Positions 14,619-22,813 of a DNA stretch of 58,834 nucleotides are shown one piece after another. Numbering within the stretch: position 1 is the stretch's first letter; every line of letters starts with the position of its first letter. The position numbers and the translations under genes were made by a program. The stretch spans positions 1-58,834 of the forward strand of contig JAFPWN010000062.1 of the NCBI GenBank assembly GCA_017412765.1. Direction: 5' to 3'. This stretch comes from Oscillospiraceae bacterium (GTDB lineage: Bacteria; Bacillota; Clostridia; Oscillospirales; Oscillospiraceae). The notes beneath the pieces were generated by a model. The model searched no databases, was not told the DNA's origin, and saw nothing but the letters and a program-made list of their open reading frames with translations.

Positions 14619-16388
14619 TCAGCTCTTGAAGCCCTCGCGCGCGGCGTAGGAGGTGTGGAGCAGCTCGTGGGCAAGGTGTGAGTTCGGCTCGCCGAGGAAC
14701 TTCTCGTATAGCTCGATGATCTGCGGGTTATTGTGCGACTGGCGAACGGCCTGACGCTCATCCTCGGAATAGAGGGCGCCGGCGCGCTTTTCCTTGTAGG
14801 TGTCGAGAATATCGTCGGCCTCGTTCGGCAGGAAGCAGGAGCGGACGTACGGCTGACCGCCGCCGTTGATGCAGCCGCCGGGGCAGCCCATGATCTCGAT
14901 GAACTGATACTTCGAGGTGCCGGCGCGGATCTCGTCGAGCAGCACCTTCGCGCTCTTCATGCCGGAGGCGATGGCTACGTTCACAACGGTGCCGTTAATA
15001 TCGATGGAAGCCTCGCGTATGCCTGCGTCGTGACCGCGGACAGCCTCAAAGACGATCTTGTCATGCTCGACGCCGGTGAGCTTGAAGTAGACGGTGCGGA
15101 GCGCCGCCTCCATAACGCCGCCGGTAACGCCGAAGATAACGCCGGCGCCGGAGTAATCGCCCATGATATCCTGATCCCAATCCTCCTCGGGCAGGCGGTT
15201 GAAGAGAATACCTGCGCGGCGGATCATGCGGGCAAGCTCGCGGGTGGTGATAACGGCGTCAACGTCGGGAATGCCGTTTACCTTCTCCTGCTCGCGCTCC
15301 TTTTCAAACTTCTTCGCTACGCAGGGCATGACGGAAACAACGAAGATATCCTTCGGATCGACTCCGTGCTCCTTTGCCCAGTAGCTCTTGATGATCGCGC
15401 CCTGCATCTGATGGGGCGACTTGCAGCTTGAAAGGTGCGGCAGAAGGTCGCTGTAATTCATCTCGGCGTAGTTTACCCAGCCGGGGGAGCAGGAGGTGAT
15501 CATCGGCAGAACGCCGCCGTTTGTGAGGCGGCCGAGAAGCTCGGTGCCCTCCTCCATAATGGTGAGGTCTGCGCCGAAGTTGACGTCGTAAACTCTCTCG
15601 AAGCCGAGCCTTCTGAGCGCGGCGATCATCTTTCCGGTCACGGGCGTGCCGACGGGATAGTCAAACTCCTCGCCGAGCGCGGCGCGGACGGCGGGCGCGA
15701 CCTGCACGATAACGTGCTTGCCGGCCTTTACGGCCTCGTCGATCTTGCCGATCTCGCTCTTTTCCATAAGCGCGCCGGTCGGGCAGACGGTGATGCACTG
15801 ACCGCACTGGATGCAGGGAGAATTCGCAAAGCTGCGGTTCTCAGCGGGGGAAACGAAGGTGCGGAAGCCGCGGTTCTCAAAGCCGAGTATGCCGAGACCG
15901 TGGGCATTCTGGCAGCGAGCGATGCAGCGGCCGCAGAGGATGCACTTGGAGGTGTCTCTGACGATCGCGGGAGCGACGTCGTCGTAATGAGTTTCGCTGT
16001 GCTCGCCGGTAAAGGCGCCCTCGCGCGCTCCGGTGAGCTTGGCGACGTGCAGAAGCTCGCACTTGCCGTTTTTATCGCACTGCTGGCAGTTCTGATTGTG
16101 GTTGGAGAGCAGAAGCTCGACGCTTCTTCTGCGCGCCTCGGTAGCCTTCGGGGTGGAGATGCGGATCTCCATGCCCTCGCTGACGGGGTAGACGCAGCTT
16201 GCGACGAGGCCGCGCGCGCCGGTCGCCTCAACGAGGCAGACGCGGCAGGAGCCGGGGTTGCACTCGCCGTGGTTAAAGGCGCAGAGCGACGGGATCTCAT
16301 AGCCGCACGCCTTGGCAGCTTCAAGTATTGTAAGGCCGGACTCTACCTCGTAGGGAACGCCCTCGATTTTTATGTTGACTTTACTCAT
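14619..16388 (-). CDS. hydA: [FeFe]-hydrogenase catalytic subunit of a trimeric NAD(P)-linked complex
   Basis: This 589-residue protein contains, in order, a 2Fe-2S domain (CAFNHGECNPGSCRVC), a His-ligated 4Fe-4S site (HNQNCQQCDKNGKC), two 4Fe-4S motifs (CILCGRCIARC, CIQCGQCITVC), and the H-cluster domain with signatures TSCSPGW, MPCVAKKFE and IMGCPGGCINGG. All cysteines are present. The small-subunit-like tail follows (PNEADDILDTYKEKRAGALYS). It makes or consumes H2 in the cytoplasm. The start at 16388 has AAGGAGG; the frame is open further upstream but overlaps hydB. Third gene of hydCBA. The maturases HydE, HydF and HydG are not in the window. Confidence 0.95.
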   Translation of the reverse strand: MSKVNIKIEGVPYEVESGLTILEAAKACGYEIPSLCAFNHGECNPGSCRVCLVEATGARGLVASCVYPVSEGMEIRISTPKATEARRRSVELLLSNHNQNCQQCDKNGKCELLHVAKLTGAREGAFTGEHSETHYDDVAPAIVRDTSKCILCGRCIARCQNAHGLGILGFENRGFRTFVSPAENRSFANSPCIQCGQCITVCPTGALMEKSEIGKIDEAVKAGKHVIVQVAPAVRAALGEEFDYPVGTPVTGKMIAALRRLGFERVYDVNFGADLTIMEEGTELLGRLTNGGVLPMITSCSPGWVNYAEMNYSDLLPHLSSCKSPHQMQGAIIKSYWAKEHGVDPKDIFVVSVMPCVAKKFEKEREQEKVNGIPDVDAVITTRELARMIRRAGILFNRLPEEDWDQDIMGDYSGAGVIFGVTGGVMEAALRTVYFKLTGVEHDKIVFEAVRGHDAGIREASIDINGTVVNVAIASGMKSAKVLLDEIRAGTSKYQFIEIMGCPGGCINGGGQPYVRSCFLPNEADDILDTYKEKRAGALYSEDERQAVRQSHNNPQIIELYEKFLGEPNSHLAHELLHTSYAAREGFKS

Positions 16389-16401
16389 GACTGTTCCCTC
16401 C

Positions 16402-18285
16402 TTATCGCTTCTCGATCGCGCCGAAGCGGCAGACGCTGAGGCAGGAGCCGCACTTTGCGCATACGGTGGAGTCGATTGCCCAGGAAGCGAGCTTGTGACC
16501 GGGCGCGACGTATTCTGTCTTGTGGATGCAGTCCACCGGGCAGCCTCTGTGGCACATACCGCAGCCGATGCACTTGTCCGGGTCGATGTGGTACTCCATG
16601 AGGCTCTTGCAGACGTGAGCCGGGCATTTCTTGTCAACGATATGGGCTATATACTCATCGCGGAAGTGCGTGAGAGTGGAAACGACGGGGTTTGCGGCGG
16701 TCTGACCGAGAGCGCAGAGAGAGTTGTTCTTGACGGTGTCGGCAAGTACCTCAAGCTCATCGAGATCCGCCATCGTGCCCTTGCCCTCGGTGATCTTCGT
16801 GAGGATCTCGAGGATGCGCTTCGTGCCGATGCGGCAGGGCGAGCACTTTCCGCAGGACTCGTCGCAGATGAATTCCATATAGAACTTCGCAACGTCTACC
16901 ATGCAGTTGTCCTCGTCCATGACGATAGCGCCGCCGGAGCCCATCATCGAGCCCTTGGCAACGAGATTGTCAAAGTCGATAGGCTCGTCGAGGAATTCCT
17001 CGGTAAGACAGCCGCCGGAGGGGCCGCCGGTCTGGATGGCCTTGAACTTCTTGCCGTTCGGGATGCCGCCGCCGATGTCGTAGATAAGCTCGCGGAGGGT
17101 GGTGCCCATCGGGACCTCGACAAGACCGACGTTGTTGACCTTGCCGCCGAGAGCGAACACCTTGGTGCCCTTGCTCTTCTCAGTGCCGACGGAGGCAAAC
17201 TCGGCGGCGCCGTTGCGGAGAATGTAGGGTACGCAGGCGAGCGTTTCGACGTTGTTTACGATGGTGGGCTTGCCCCAGAGTCCGCTGACAGCGGGGAACG
17301 GGGGACGCGGACGCGGCATGCCGCGCTTGCCCTCAATGGAGTTAAGGAGCGCCGTCTCCTCGCCGCAGACGAAGGCGCCCGCGCCGAGACGGATGTGGCA
17401 GCTGAAGGAGAAATCGGTGCCGAAGATGTGCTCGCCGAGAAGCCCCTGCTCGGTAGCCTGAGCGATGGCGATGCGAAGACGCTTTACGGCGATGGGGTAC
17501 TCGGCGCGGACGTAGAAGTATCCGTCGTGAGCGCCGATGGCGTAGCCTGCTATGACCATGCCCTCGATGACCGCGAGAGGGTTGCCCTCGAGAATGGAGC
17601 GGTCCATGAACGCGCCGGGGTCGCCCTCGTCGCCGTTGCAGACTACGTACTTCTCGTCGTTCTGCTGGTTGAGAGCGAACTGCCACTTTCTGCCGGAGGG
17701 GAATCCACCGCCGCCGCGGCCGCGAAGTCCGGAGGCGAGAACCTCGTCAACGACCTCCTGCGGGGTCATGGTGAGAGCGCGCTTCAGACCCTGGAAAGCG
17801 CCGAAGCCGAGAGCCTCGTTGATGTCCTCGGGGTTTATGACGCCGCAGCCGTGAAGAGCGACGCGGCGCTGCTTTTTGTAGAAGTTGATATCGTCCTGTT
17901 TTGCGACCTTTACGTCTGTGCCTGGCTCAACGTAGAGCAGGCGCTCTACGACCTTGCCGCCGATGATATCGGACTCGACAATCTCCTCAACGTCCTCGAT
18001 GTGAACGAGGCGATAGAGAGTGTCCTCGGGGTAGATTTTTACGAAGGGACCCTGCGAGCAGAAGCCGAAGCAGCCTACATGGTTGACTGTCGCCTTGTCA
18101 GCTGCGCCCTTTTCCGCGAGGACTTCTTCAAACCTCTTCATTATCTCGTCGGAGCGGCTGGAGAGACAGCCCGTACCGCCGCAGAGAACGATGTGGCGCT
18201 TGCCGTCAAGACCCTTGAGCTTATCGTCAAGGCACTTCGTGCAGGATGCGGTTTTTGCGTTGAGCTCTTCAACGGAGTTTATCAT
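16402..18285 (-). CDS. hydB: Hydrogenase NADH-binding flavoprotein subunit (NuoF-like)
   Basis: This 627-residue protein has an N-terminal thioredoxin-like 2Fe-2S domain (CGGTGCLSS, VGCFGFCSQGP) and the NuoF core with NADH/FMN loops (GLRGRGGGGFPSGRKW, CNGDEGDPGAFMDR, GAGAFVCGEETALLNSIEG). The NuoF 4Fe-4S site is ESCGKCSPCR, and there is a C-terminal double 4Fe-4S ferredoxin (CIGCGMCHRGCPVDC, CAKCGSCLSVC). This is the layout of the electron-bifurcating enzyme, which couples NADH and reduced ferredoxin to H2. It overlaps hydC by ATGA and ends 13 bp before hydA. Confidence 0.95.
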   Translation of the reverse strand: MINSVEELNAKTASCTKCLDDKLKGLDGKRHIVLCGGTGCLSSRSDEIMKRFEEVLAEKGAADKATVNHVGCFGFCSQGPFVKIYPEDTLYRLVHIEDVEEIVESDIIGGKVVERLLYVEPGTDVKVAKQDDINFYKKQRRVALHGCGVINPEDINEALGFGAFQGLKRALTMTPQEVVDEVLASGLRGRGGGGFPSGRKWQFALNQQNDEKYVVCNGDEGDPGAFMDRSILEGNPLAVIEGMVIAGYAIGAHDGYFYVRAEYPIAVKRLRIAIAQATEQGLLGEHIFGTDFSFSCHIRLGAGAFVCGEETALLNSIEGKRGMPRPRPPFPAVSGLWGKPTIVNNVETLACVPYILRNGAAEFASVGTEKSKGTKVFALGGKVNNVGLVEVPMGTTLRELIYDIGGGIPNGKKFKAIQTGGPSGGCLTEEFLDEPIDFDNLVAKGSMMGSGGAIVMDEDNCMVDVAKFYMEFICDESCGKCSPCRIGTKRILEILTKITEGKGTMADLDELEVLADTVKNNSLCALGQTAANPVVSTLTHFRDEYIAHIVDKKCPAHVCKSLMEYHIDPDKCIGCGMCHRGCPVDCIHKTEYVAPGHKLASWAIDSTVCAKCGSCLSVCRFGAIEKR

Positions 18286-18776
18286 TTCGGCATCTCCTTC
18301 CCCTCGTTAAGATACTGCTGAGCTATGACCTCGCGCACCTGCGCGCCGGTCATCTTGGGATAGACCTTTCCGTTTACGCTGACAGCCGGAGCGATACCGC
18401 AGGCGCCGATGCAGCGGAGCGCGTCGAGCGTGAACATACCGTCGTCGGTCGTCTGGCCCGGCTGGATACCCAGCTCCTCGGAGAAAACGTCGATGACCTT
18501 CTGCGCGCCCTTGACGTAGCAGGCGGTGCCGAGGCAGCAGCCGATAATGTATTTTCCCTTCGGGGTGAGGGAGAAGAAGGAATAGAATGTGACAACGCCG
18601 TAAATTTCGGCGACGGAGATGCCGGTCTTTTCGCTGACAAGCTCCTGCACCTCAAGCGGAATATAGCCGTATTCATTCTGAATATCGCTCAGGATCATCA
18701 TAAGCGGCGTTTTTTCGTTTTTGTAACGCTCGCAGATCGCTGTGATCTGAGCTACGGCAGATTCTTGGAGTTTCAT
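18282..18776 (-). CDS. hydC: Hydrogenase small 2Fe-2S subunit (NuoE-like)
   Basis: This 164-residue thioredoxin-like 2Fe-2S protein has the four cysteines in CCLGTACYVKG and CIGACGIAP. The helical N-terminus (LMMILSDIQNEYGYIP, VVTFYSFF) is the NuoE type. It is the first gene of the operon and accepts or passes electrons beside HydB. AAAGG precedes ATG 18776, and a strong promoter lies just upstream. Confidence 0.95.
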   Translation of the reverse strand: MKLQESAVAQITAICERYKNEKTPLMMILSDIQNEYGYIPLEVQELVSEKTGISVAEIYGVVTFYSFFSLTPKGKYIIGCCLGTACYVKGAQKVIDVFSEELGIQPGQTTDDGMFTLDALRCIGACGIAPAVSVNGKVYPKMTGAQVREVIAQQYLNEGKEMPK

Positions 18777-18804
18777 AAAGTATCATCCAGCCTTTCTGCG
18801 GAAG

Positions 18805-18833
18805 ATTATTTCGGCTTGCCATTTTTTTGTCAA
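18805..18833 (-). promoter_or_regulatory. Promoter of the hydCBA operon
   Basis: On the minus strand: TTGACA (18833-18828), 17 bp, AATAAT (18810-18805). It ends 28 bp before the hydC start. The consensus -35 box predicts strong expression. Confidence 0.7.
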
Positions 18834-18997
18834 ACCTTTAAAGGTATCATAACACAGAGGATACGGATTAGTCACTGCTAACTTGCAGGAAATCCGCCGT
18901 TTTTCGCCTATATTTTTCGCCGAGGCTTTGCTTCCTGCACGCAAAGCCGTCACAGACGGCGATAACAACGCGGCAGCCTTGGGGGAATGAAAAACTC

Positions 18998-19026
18998 TTG
19001 ACATTTTTGCCGAAGGTAGTTATCCT
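18998..19026 (+). promoter_or_regulatory. Promoter of the 19063 gene
   Basis: TTGACA (18998-19003), 17 bp, TATCCT (19021-19026). The -10 box runs into the palindrome CTTAATTAAG (19025-19034), which could be an operator. Confidence 0.6.
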
Positions 19027-19062
19027 TAATTAAGTTAAAGACGGCTAACAGAGAGGCGAGAA

Positions 19063-19695
19063 ATGAAAAACTACACACCTGAAAAGCTCGCTGCGGCGAG
19101 CAGGTATCAGAACTATTATCCGACTCTTCCGCAGAACGTGCAGGCTGACGTTTTAGCGCGTATGGCGGAGCTTATAGAGGAGGAAAAAGCATACTGCGAC
19201 AAGGGCAATTACAAGCATATGGCGCAGATAGTGACCTCGATAGCGCTCTATGAGGTGCTCATAAAGCACGGCGCGAGCGAGGATGAGGCTTACAGGGAAG
19301 TGTCTGAGGAAATGTGGAAATTTCTCGACCCATCGGGGATGCAGAAGCTTGCGAAGCTGAGCTTTTTCCTGCCGCTTATGAAAAAGATCGTGCCGCTCGG
19401 GTTCAAAAAGGGCTCCGGCACGGGCTGGCGATATACCTGGTATGAGGATGATAAAAAGGATGAATTTCACTTCGAGTGCAACGAGTGCATCTACGCGAAG
19501 ATCCTCGGCAGGCGCGGACTGATGAAGCTCGGCGCAATGTGCTGTCAGGCGGACGTAATAAACTACGGAAACCTGCCGTACACCGACTTTATCCGCACCG
19601 AGACGCTGTGCCGAGGCGGAGAGAGGTGCGATTTTCGCTTCGTGCGCCACGACAGCGACGCAGGCGACGGCTGGGAGAGAACCGAGAGCGTCTGA
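19063..19695 (+). CDS. L-2-amino-thiazoline-4-carboxylate hydrolase-like protein
   Basis: This 210-residue protein matches the ATC-hydrolase family: an all-helical first half, then the conserved cysteine-rich core (FECNECIYAKILGRRG, LGAMCCQADVINYG) and the terminal TLCRGGERCDFRF. The founding member opens the thiazoline ring on the way to L-cysteine. Clostridial homologues are abundant and their true substrate is mostly unknown. It starts at 19063 behind GAGG and its own consensus promoter. A second, damaged member follows. Confidence 0.8.
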   Translation: MKNYTPEKLAAASRYQNYYPTLPQNVQADVLARMAELIEEEKAYCDKGNYKHMAQIVTSIALYEVLIKHGASEDEAYREVSEEMWKFLDPSGMQKLAKLSFFLPLMKKIVPLGFKKGSGTGWRYTWYEDDKKDEFHFECNECIYAKILGRRGLMKLGAMCCQADVINYGNLPYTDFIRTETLCRGGERCDFRFVRHDSDAGDGWERTESV

Positions 19696-19710
19696 AAAGG
19701 AGAAAACTGT

Positions 19711-20062
19711 ATGAAATACGGTATCATCGGTACTTTACCGCACCGCACAGGCTCAGTGGTCGCGCGAGCATATAAAAGAGTACCCGATGAACTGGTATTA
19801 TTACTTCAAGACCGTTCCGGGAAAGGATGAATACTACATAACGCACAAGGAGTGCGGAATATGCAAGCTAACCCGGCAGGAGGGCTGCGAGGAGATAACG
19901 AAATACCTCTGCATGATGGGCTACTACACCTTTGAGATGCAGGGCGCGGTGCTCGACCGCACGAAAACGCTCGGCTGCGGCGACGATGAGTGCAACTTCC
20001 ACCTTATGAGCCGCGAGAGAGCCGATGAGATCGGGTTTGTGAAGAGCGGGAACGCGAAATAA
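19711..20062 (+). pseudogene. Damaged second ATC-hydrolase-like gene
   Basis: ATG 19711 has a good AAGGAGA site but its frame (MKYGIIGTLPHRTGS) stops after about 40 codons. In the next frame, the family's C-terminal half is intact (ECGICKLTRQEGCEE, KTLGCGDDECNFHLM), running from about 19733, with an internal ATG at 19787. A frameshift plus loss of the N-terminal half is the simplest reading. The remaining 91-codon frame could still be translated from 19787. Confidence 0.65.
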
Positions 20063-20108
20063 AAAAGCGCCGCAGATGCTGAGAAAACTCCAGCGTCTGC
20101 GGTTTTTT
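20062..20108. terminator. Bidirectional terminator
   Basis: The stem CCGCAGATGCTG / CAGCGTCTGCGG is flanked by A-run (20062-20066) and T-run (20103-20108), so it works for the plus gene ending at 20062 and the minus gene ending at 20107. Confidence 0.8.
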
Positions 20109-21597
20109 ACAGCAAAATTAAAAGAATGGCGAGGATCGCAGCCGGAACGGTTACGGTATCCCATTCGCTCGGGCTGAGAAGCTCCGCCGCAGTTCCGACA
20201 AGCGCGGCGAGGAGAGCGGAGATAAGAGAGGTCGGAAAATCGTACCCGCGCCAGAAAAGGAACGCCGAGCCGACGAGAAATGCCGCGCAGAGCATCGCGC
20301 ACGAGCCTTCGGCGGTTTTCCCGCCGCGCAGGAGCTTGTGACGCCCGAACGGGATCCCGACAAGCGCCGCCGAAGCGTCCCCGACGCCCCACATAAGTAT
20401 TGCCGCGGCTGCCGCGTAGGGATTGCCGAAGCCGCCGCAGGCGACGAAGATCACTGCCGCGAACATGAAAAACAGCATAATAAGACTGCGCTTTATCTCG
20501 CCCTTTGACTTCTGAACGAACAGCCTTTCGTACCAGCTCTCGTTTTCAAGGAGCGCGAGTATCGGATAGATCGCAAGGGCGATGACTATGCTCGTGAGCG
20601 CCGCTGACTGCCACGAATTTGCCCCGAGCAGCATAATTACGAAGCAGGTGAACGCGACCATGTGCAGGAGCTTTCTGAATACGAACGAAGGCACCTTTGT
20701 GAGAAAGCGTATCGGCAGCAGAATAAGCACGCAGGGGATAATGTAGGCGACAAGGCGCCCGAGGCAGAGGAGCGTATCGACGAAAAGAGGGATCCCGGAA
20801 AGAACGCCCCAAAAGTTCAGTATAAGCATCGCCGCGCCGAGAAGTGTCAGCACCGCGCCGGTCACAAGCCCGACGGTGCGGCTTTTTACGTGGTTGGCAA
20901 ACCGCGCCGAAGCGAGGCTCGCCGTCGTTGCGACGGAGATACATAAAAGCATCACGTCCCACTTTTCGAGAACTATCGCCGGATGGATGAGAACGTGGCT
21001 TATTGAGGCAATGAGCGCTGTGAAGGTCATTATGAACGTGCTCGTTCCGACCGCGGTCTTAAGCTCCATGCCGAGAAAAGCGGTGAAAACGACGAGCATC
21101 ATCATACCGCCGCCGGTGCCTACAAAGCCGGTGCCGAAGCCTATCGTCAGACCGAAAAAAACCGAGATAACTGCGCCTTTTATATCGAGCTTCTCGCCCT
21201 TTAAGGCGGTATCGCGGCGCGTTGTGTCCGGCTTTATGAGAAAGCGAATGCCGATAAATAACGTCAGAAAGAGCGTGAAGCTTCCGAGCACTGCGTTTCC
21301 GACGATGAACGCGACCCAGCTGCCGACAGCGCACATCGCAATTATGCAGACGAGCATTATCCAGCCGCGCCGCAGGTCGATATTTTTGTGCTTCGCGTAG
21401 GTGTACGCGGTGACGGCGGAGCCGAGAATATCAGAGGCGAGCGCTATCGCGGTCGCCTGATACGCGCCGGTCTCACCGGAGAAGGATGGACAGAGGACTA
21501 TCAGAATGGGAACCATGACGGTTGCGGCTGAAAGTCCCGCAAGCCCTGTGCCGATCCCGGCTCCCAGCGAGGCTACGACGTACCATATCCACTCCAT
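20107..21597 (-). CDS. TSUP (TauE/SafE) permease fused to a SEC59/phytol-kinase-like membrane domain
   Basis: This 496-residue, multi-helix protein has a first half (residues 1-270) that is a TSUP anion permease with two related blocks (GIGTGLAGLSAA and GFGTGFVGTGGGMMML). The second half (about 280-496) has the pattern of CTP-dependent polyprenol/phytol kinases: RKLLHMVAF, then WGVGDASAALVGIPFGRHKL, KTAEGS and a final E-LLSPSEWDT. TSUP proteins carry sulfite, sulfonates or organic anions; the kinase part would act on a lipid alcohol. ATG 21597 follows the pepT stop by one base. The two are probably co-transcribed. Confidence 0.8.
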   Translation of the reverse strand: MEWIWYVVASLGAGIGTGLAGLSAATVMVPILIVLCPSFSGETGAYQATAIALASDILGSAVTAYTYAKHKNIDLRRGWIMLVCIIAMCAVGSWVAFIVGNAVLGSFTLFLTLFIGIRFLIKPDTTRRDTALKGEKLDIKGAVISVFFGLTIGFGTGFVGTGGGMMMLVVFTAFLGMELKTAVGTSTFIMTFTALIASISHVLIHPAIVLEKWDVMLLCISVATTASLASARFANHVKSRTVGLVTGAVLTLLGAAMLILNFWGVLSGIPLFVDTLLCLGRLVAYIIPCVLILLPIRFLTKVPSFVFRKLLHMVAFTCFVIMLLGANSWQSAALTSIVIALAIYPILALLENESWYERLFVQKSKGEIKRSLIMLFFMFAAVIFVACGGFGNPYAAAAAILMWGVGDASAALVGIPFGRHKLLRGGKTAEGSCAMLCAAFLVGSAFLFWRGYDFPTSLISALLAALVGTAAELLSPSEWDTVTVPAAILAILLILL

Positions 21598-21598
21598 A

Positions 21599-22810
21599 TT
21601 ATTTTGCGTAGAGCTCCACAAGGTTCAGAATTATCTCGGTGGACTTGTCCATGCCCTCGACGGTGTTCAGCTCGGCGCAGCCGTGGAAGTTGTAGCCGCC
21701 GGTGCCGAGGTTGGGGCAGGGAAGTCCGTCCCAGCTGAGGCGCGCGCCGTCTGTGCCGCCGCGGACGGGGTTCTCCTTCGGAGTAAGACCGGCTTTTTCG
21801 ATCGCCAAACGCGCGTTTTCGATGAGGTGAAAGTGCGGCTTGATCTTCTCAAGCATATTGTAGTAGCTGTCCTTTACGGCAACTGTCACCGTTCCTTCGC
21901 CGTACTCTTTGTTGAGACGCTCTGCGATGCGCTCAAAGCGCGCCTTTTTCTCGTTGAAAAGCGCCGCGTCGTGGTCGCGGATGATGTAATGGAGCTTTGT
22001 TTCCGTGACGTCACCCTCCATATAGGTAAGGTGGCAAAAGCCCTCTCGCAGCTCGGTGTGCTCGGGGCGCTCGTAGCGCGGCAGAGCAGTGTGAAAGTCG
22101 ATCGCTACGTTCGCGGCGTTGATCATCGTGTCCTTGGCGCTTCCCGGGTGAACGGAAAAGCCCTTGACTGTCACGACAGCGCTCGCGGCGTTGAAGTTTT
22201 CGTACTCAATCTCGCCCTCCTCGCCGCCGTCAACGGTATAGGCAAAGTCGGCGCCGAAGCCGGGAATGTCGAATCTGTCCGCGCCGCGGCCGATCTCCTC
22301 GTCGGGCGTGAAGGCGATAGAGAGCTTCGGATGGGGGAGTCCCTTTGCGATTATCTCCTCGCAGGCGGTGAGTATCTCCGCGATGCCCGCCTTATCATCG
22401 GAGCCGAGGAGCGTAGTGCCGTCCGAGGTGATTACTGTGCGGCCCCTGAGCGAAGAAAGAAACGGAAAACGCGCGGTATCTATCACAGTTCCGTTCAGAA
22501 CGATGTCGCCGCCGTCATAGTTTTCGTGAAGCACCGGCTTTACGTTCTCGCCGGATGCGTCGGGCGCGGTGTCCATGTGCGCGATAAAGCCGAGCGCGGG
22601 TCTGTCCTCAAGCCCTGCTGAGGCTGGAATATAACCGTAGACGTAGCCGTTTTCGTCCATTCTCGCGCCCTCGATGCCGAGAGAAGTCATCTCATCGACG
22701 AGCGCCGCGCCGAGAAGCTTCTGCCTCGCGGTAGAGGGGCAGGTCTCGCTCTCCTCATCGGAGGTCGTCCAGAATGTGACGTATTTAAGTAATCTTTCGT
22801 ATGCTTTCAT
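21599..22810 (-). CDS. pepT: Peptidase T (aminotripeptidase)
   Basis: This 403-residue M20B metallopeptidase has GFIAHMDTAPD (first zinc ligand His and catalytic Asp), TLLGSDDKAG (bridging Asp), AFTPDEEIGRGAD (catalytic Glu pair) and the late NFHG histidine. Length and order are those of PepT, which removes the N-terminal residue from tripeptides in the cytoplasm. Translation follows the upstream pyrophosphatase by 3 bp, so the three minus-strand genes 24490-20107 form one operon. Confidence 0.93.
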   Translation of the reverse strand: MKAYERLLKYVTFWTTSDEESETCPSTARQKLLGAALVDEMTSLGIEGARMDENGYVYGYIPASAGLEDRPALGFIAHMDTAPDASGENVKPVLHENYDGGDIVLNGTVIDTARFPFLSSLRGRTVITSDGTTLLGSDDKAGIAEILTACEEIIAKGLPHPKLSIAFTPDEEIGRGADRFDIPGFGADFAYTVDGGEEGEIEYENFNAASAVVTVKGFSVHPGSAKDTMINAANVAIDFHTALPRYERPEHTELREGFCHLTYMEGDVTETKLHYIIRDHDAALFNEKKARFERIAERLNKEYGEGTVTVAVKDSYYNMLEKIKPHFHLIENARLAIEKAGLTPKENPVRGGTDGARLSWDGLPCPNLGTGGYNFHGCAELNTVEGMDKSTEIILNLVELYAK

Positions 22811-22813
22811 CTG

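Noticed and set aside
16372-18321. A 649-codon open frame on the plus strand opposite the hydrogenase flavoprotein gene
   Set aside because: It is the antisense shadow of hydB: the minus frame has every expected Fe-S and NADH motif, whereas the plus frame is a low-complexity Ala/Val/Asp-rich product with no ribosome site.
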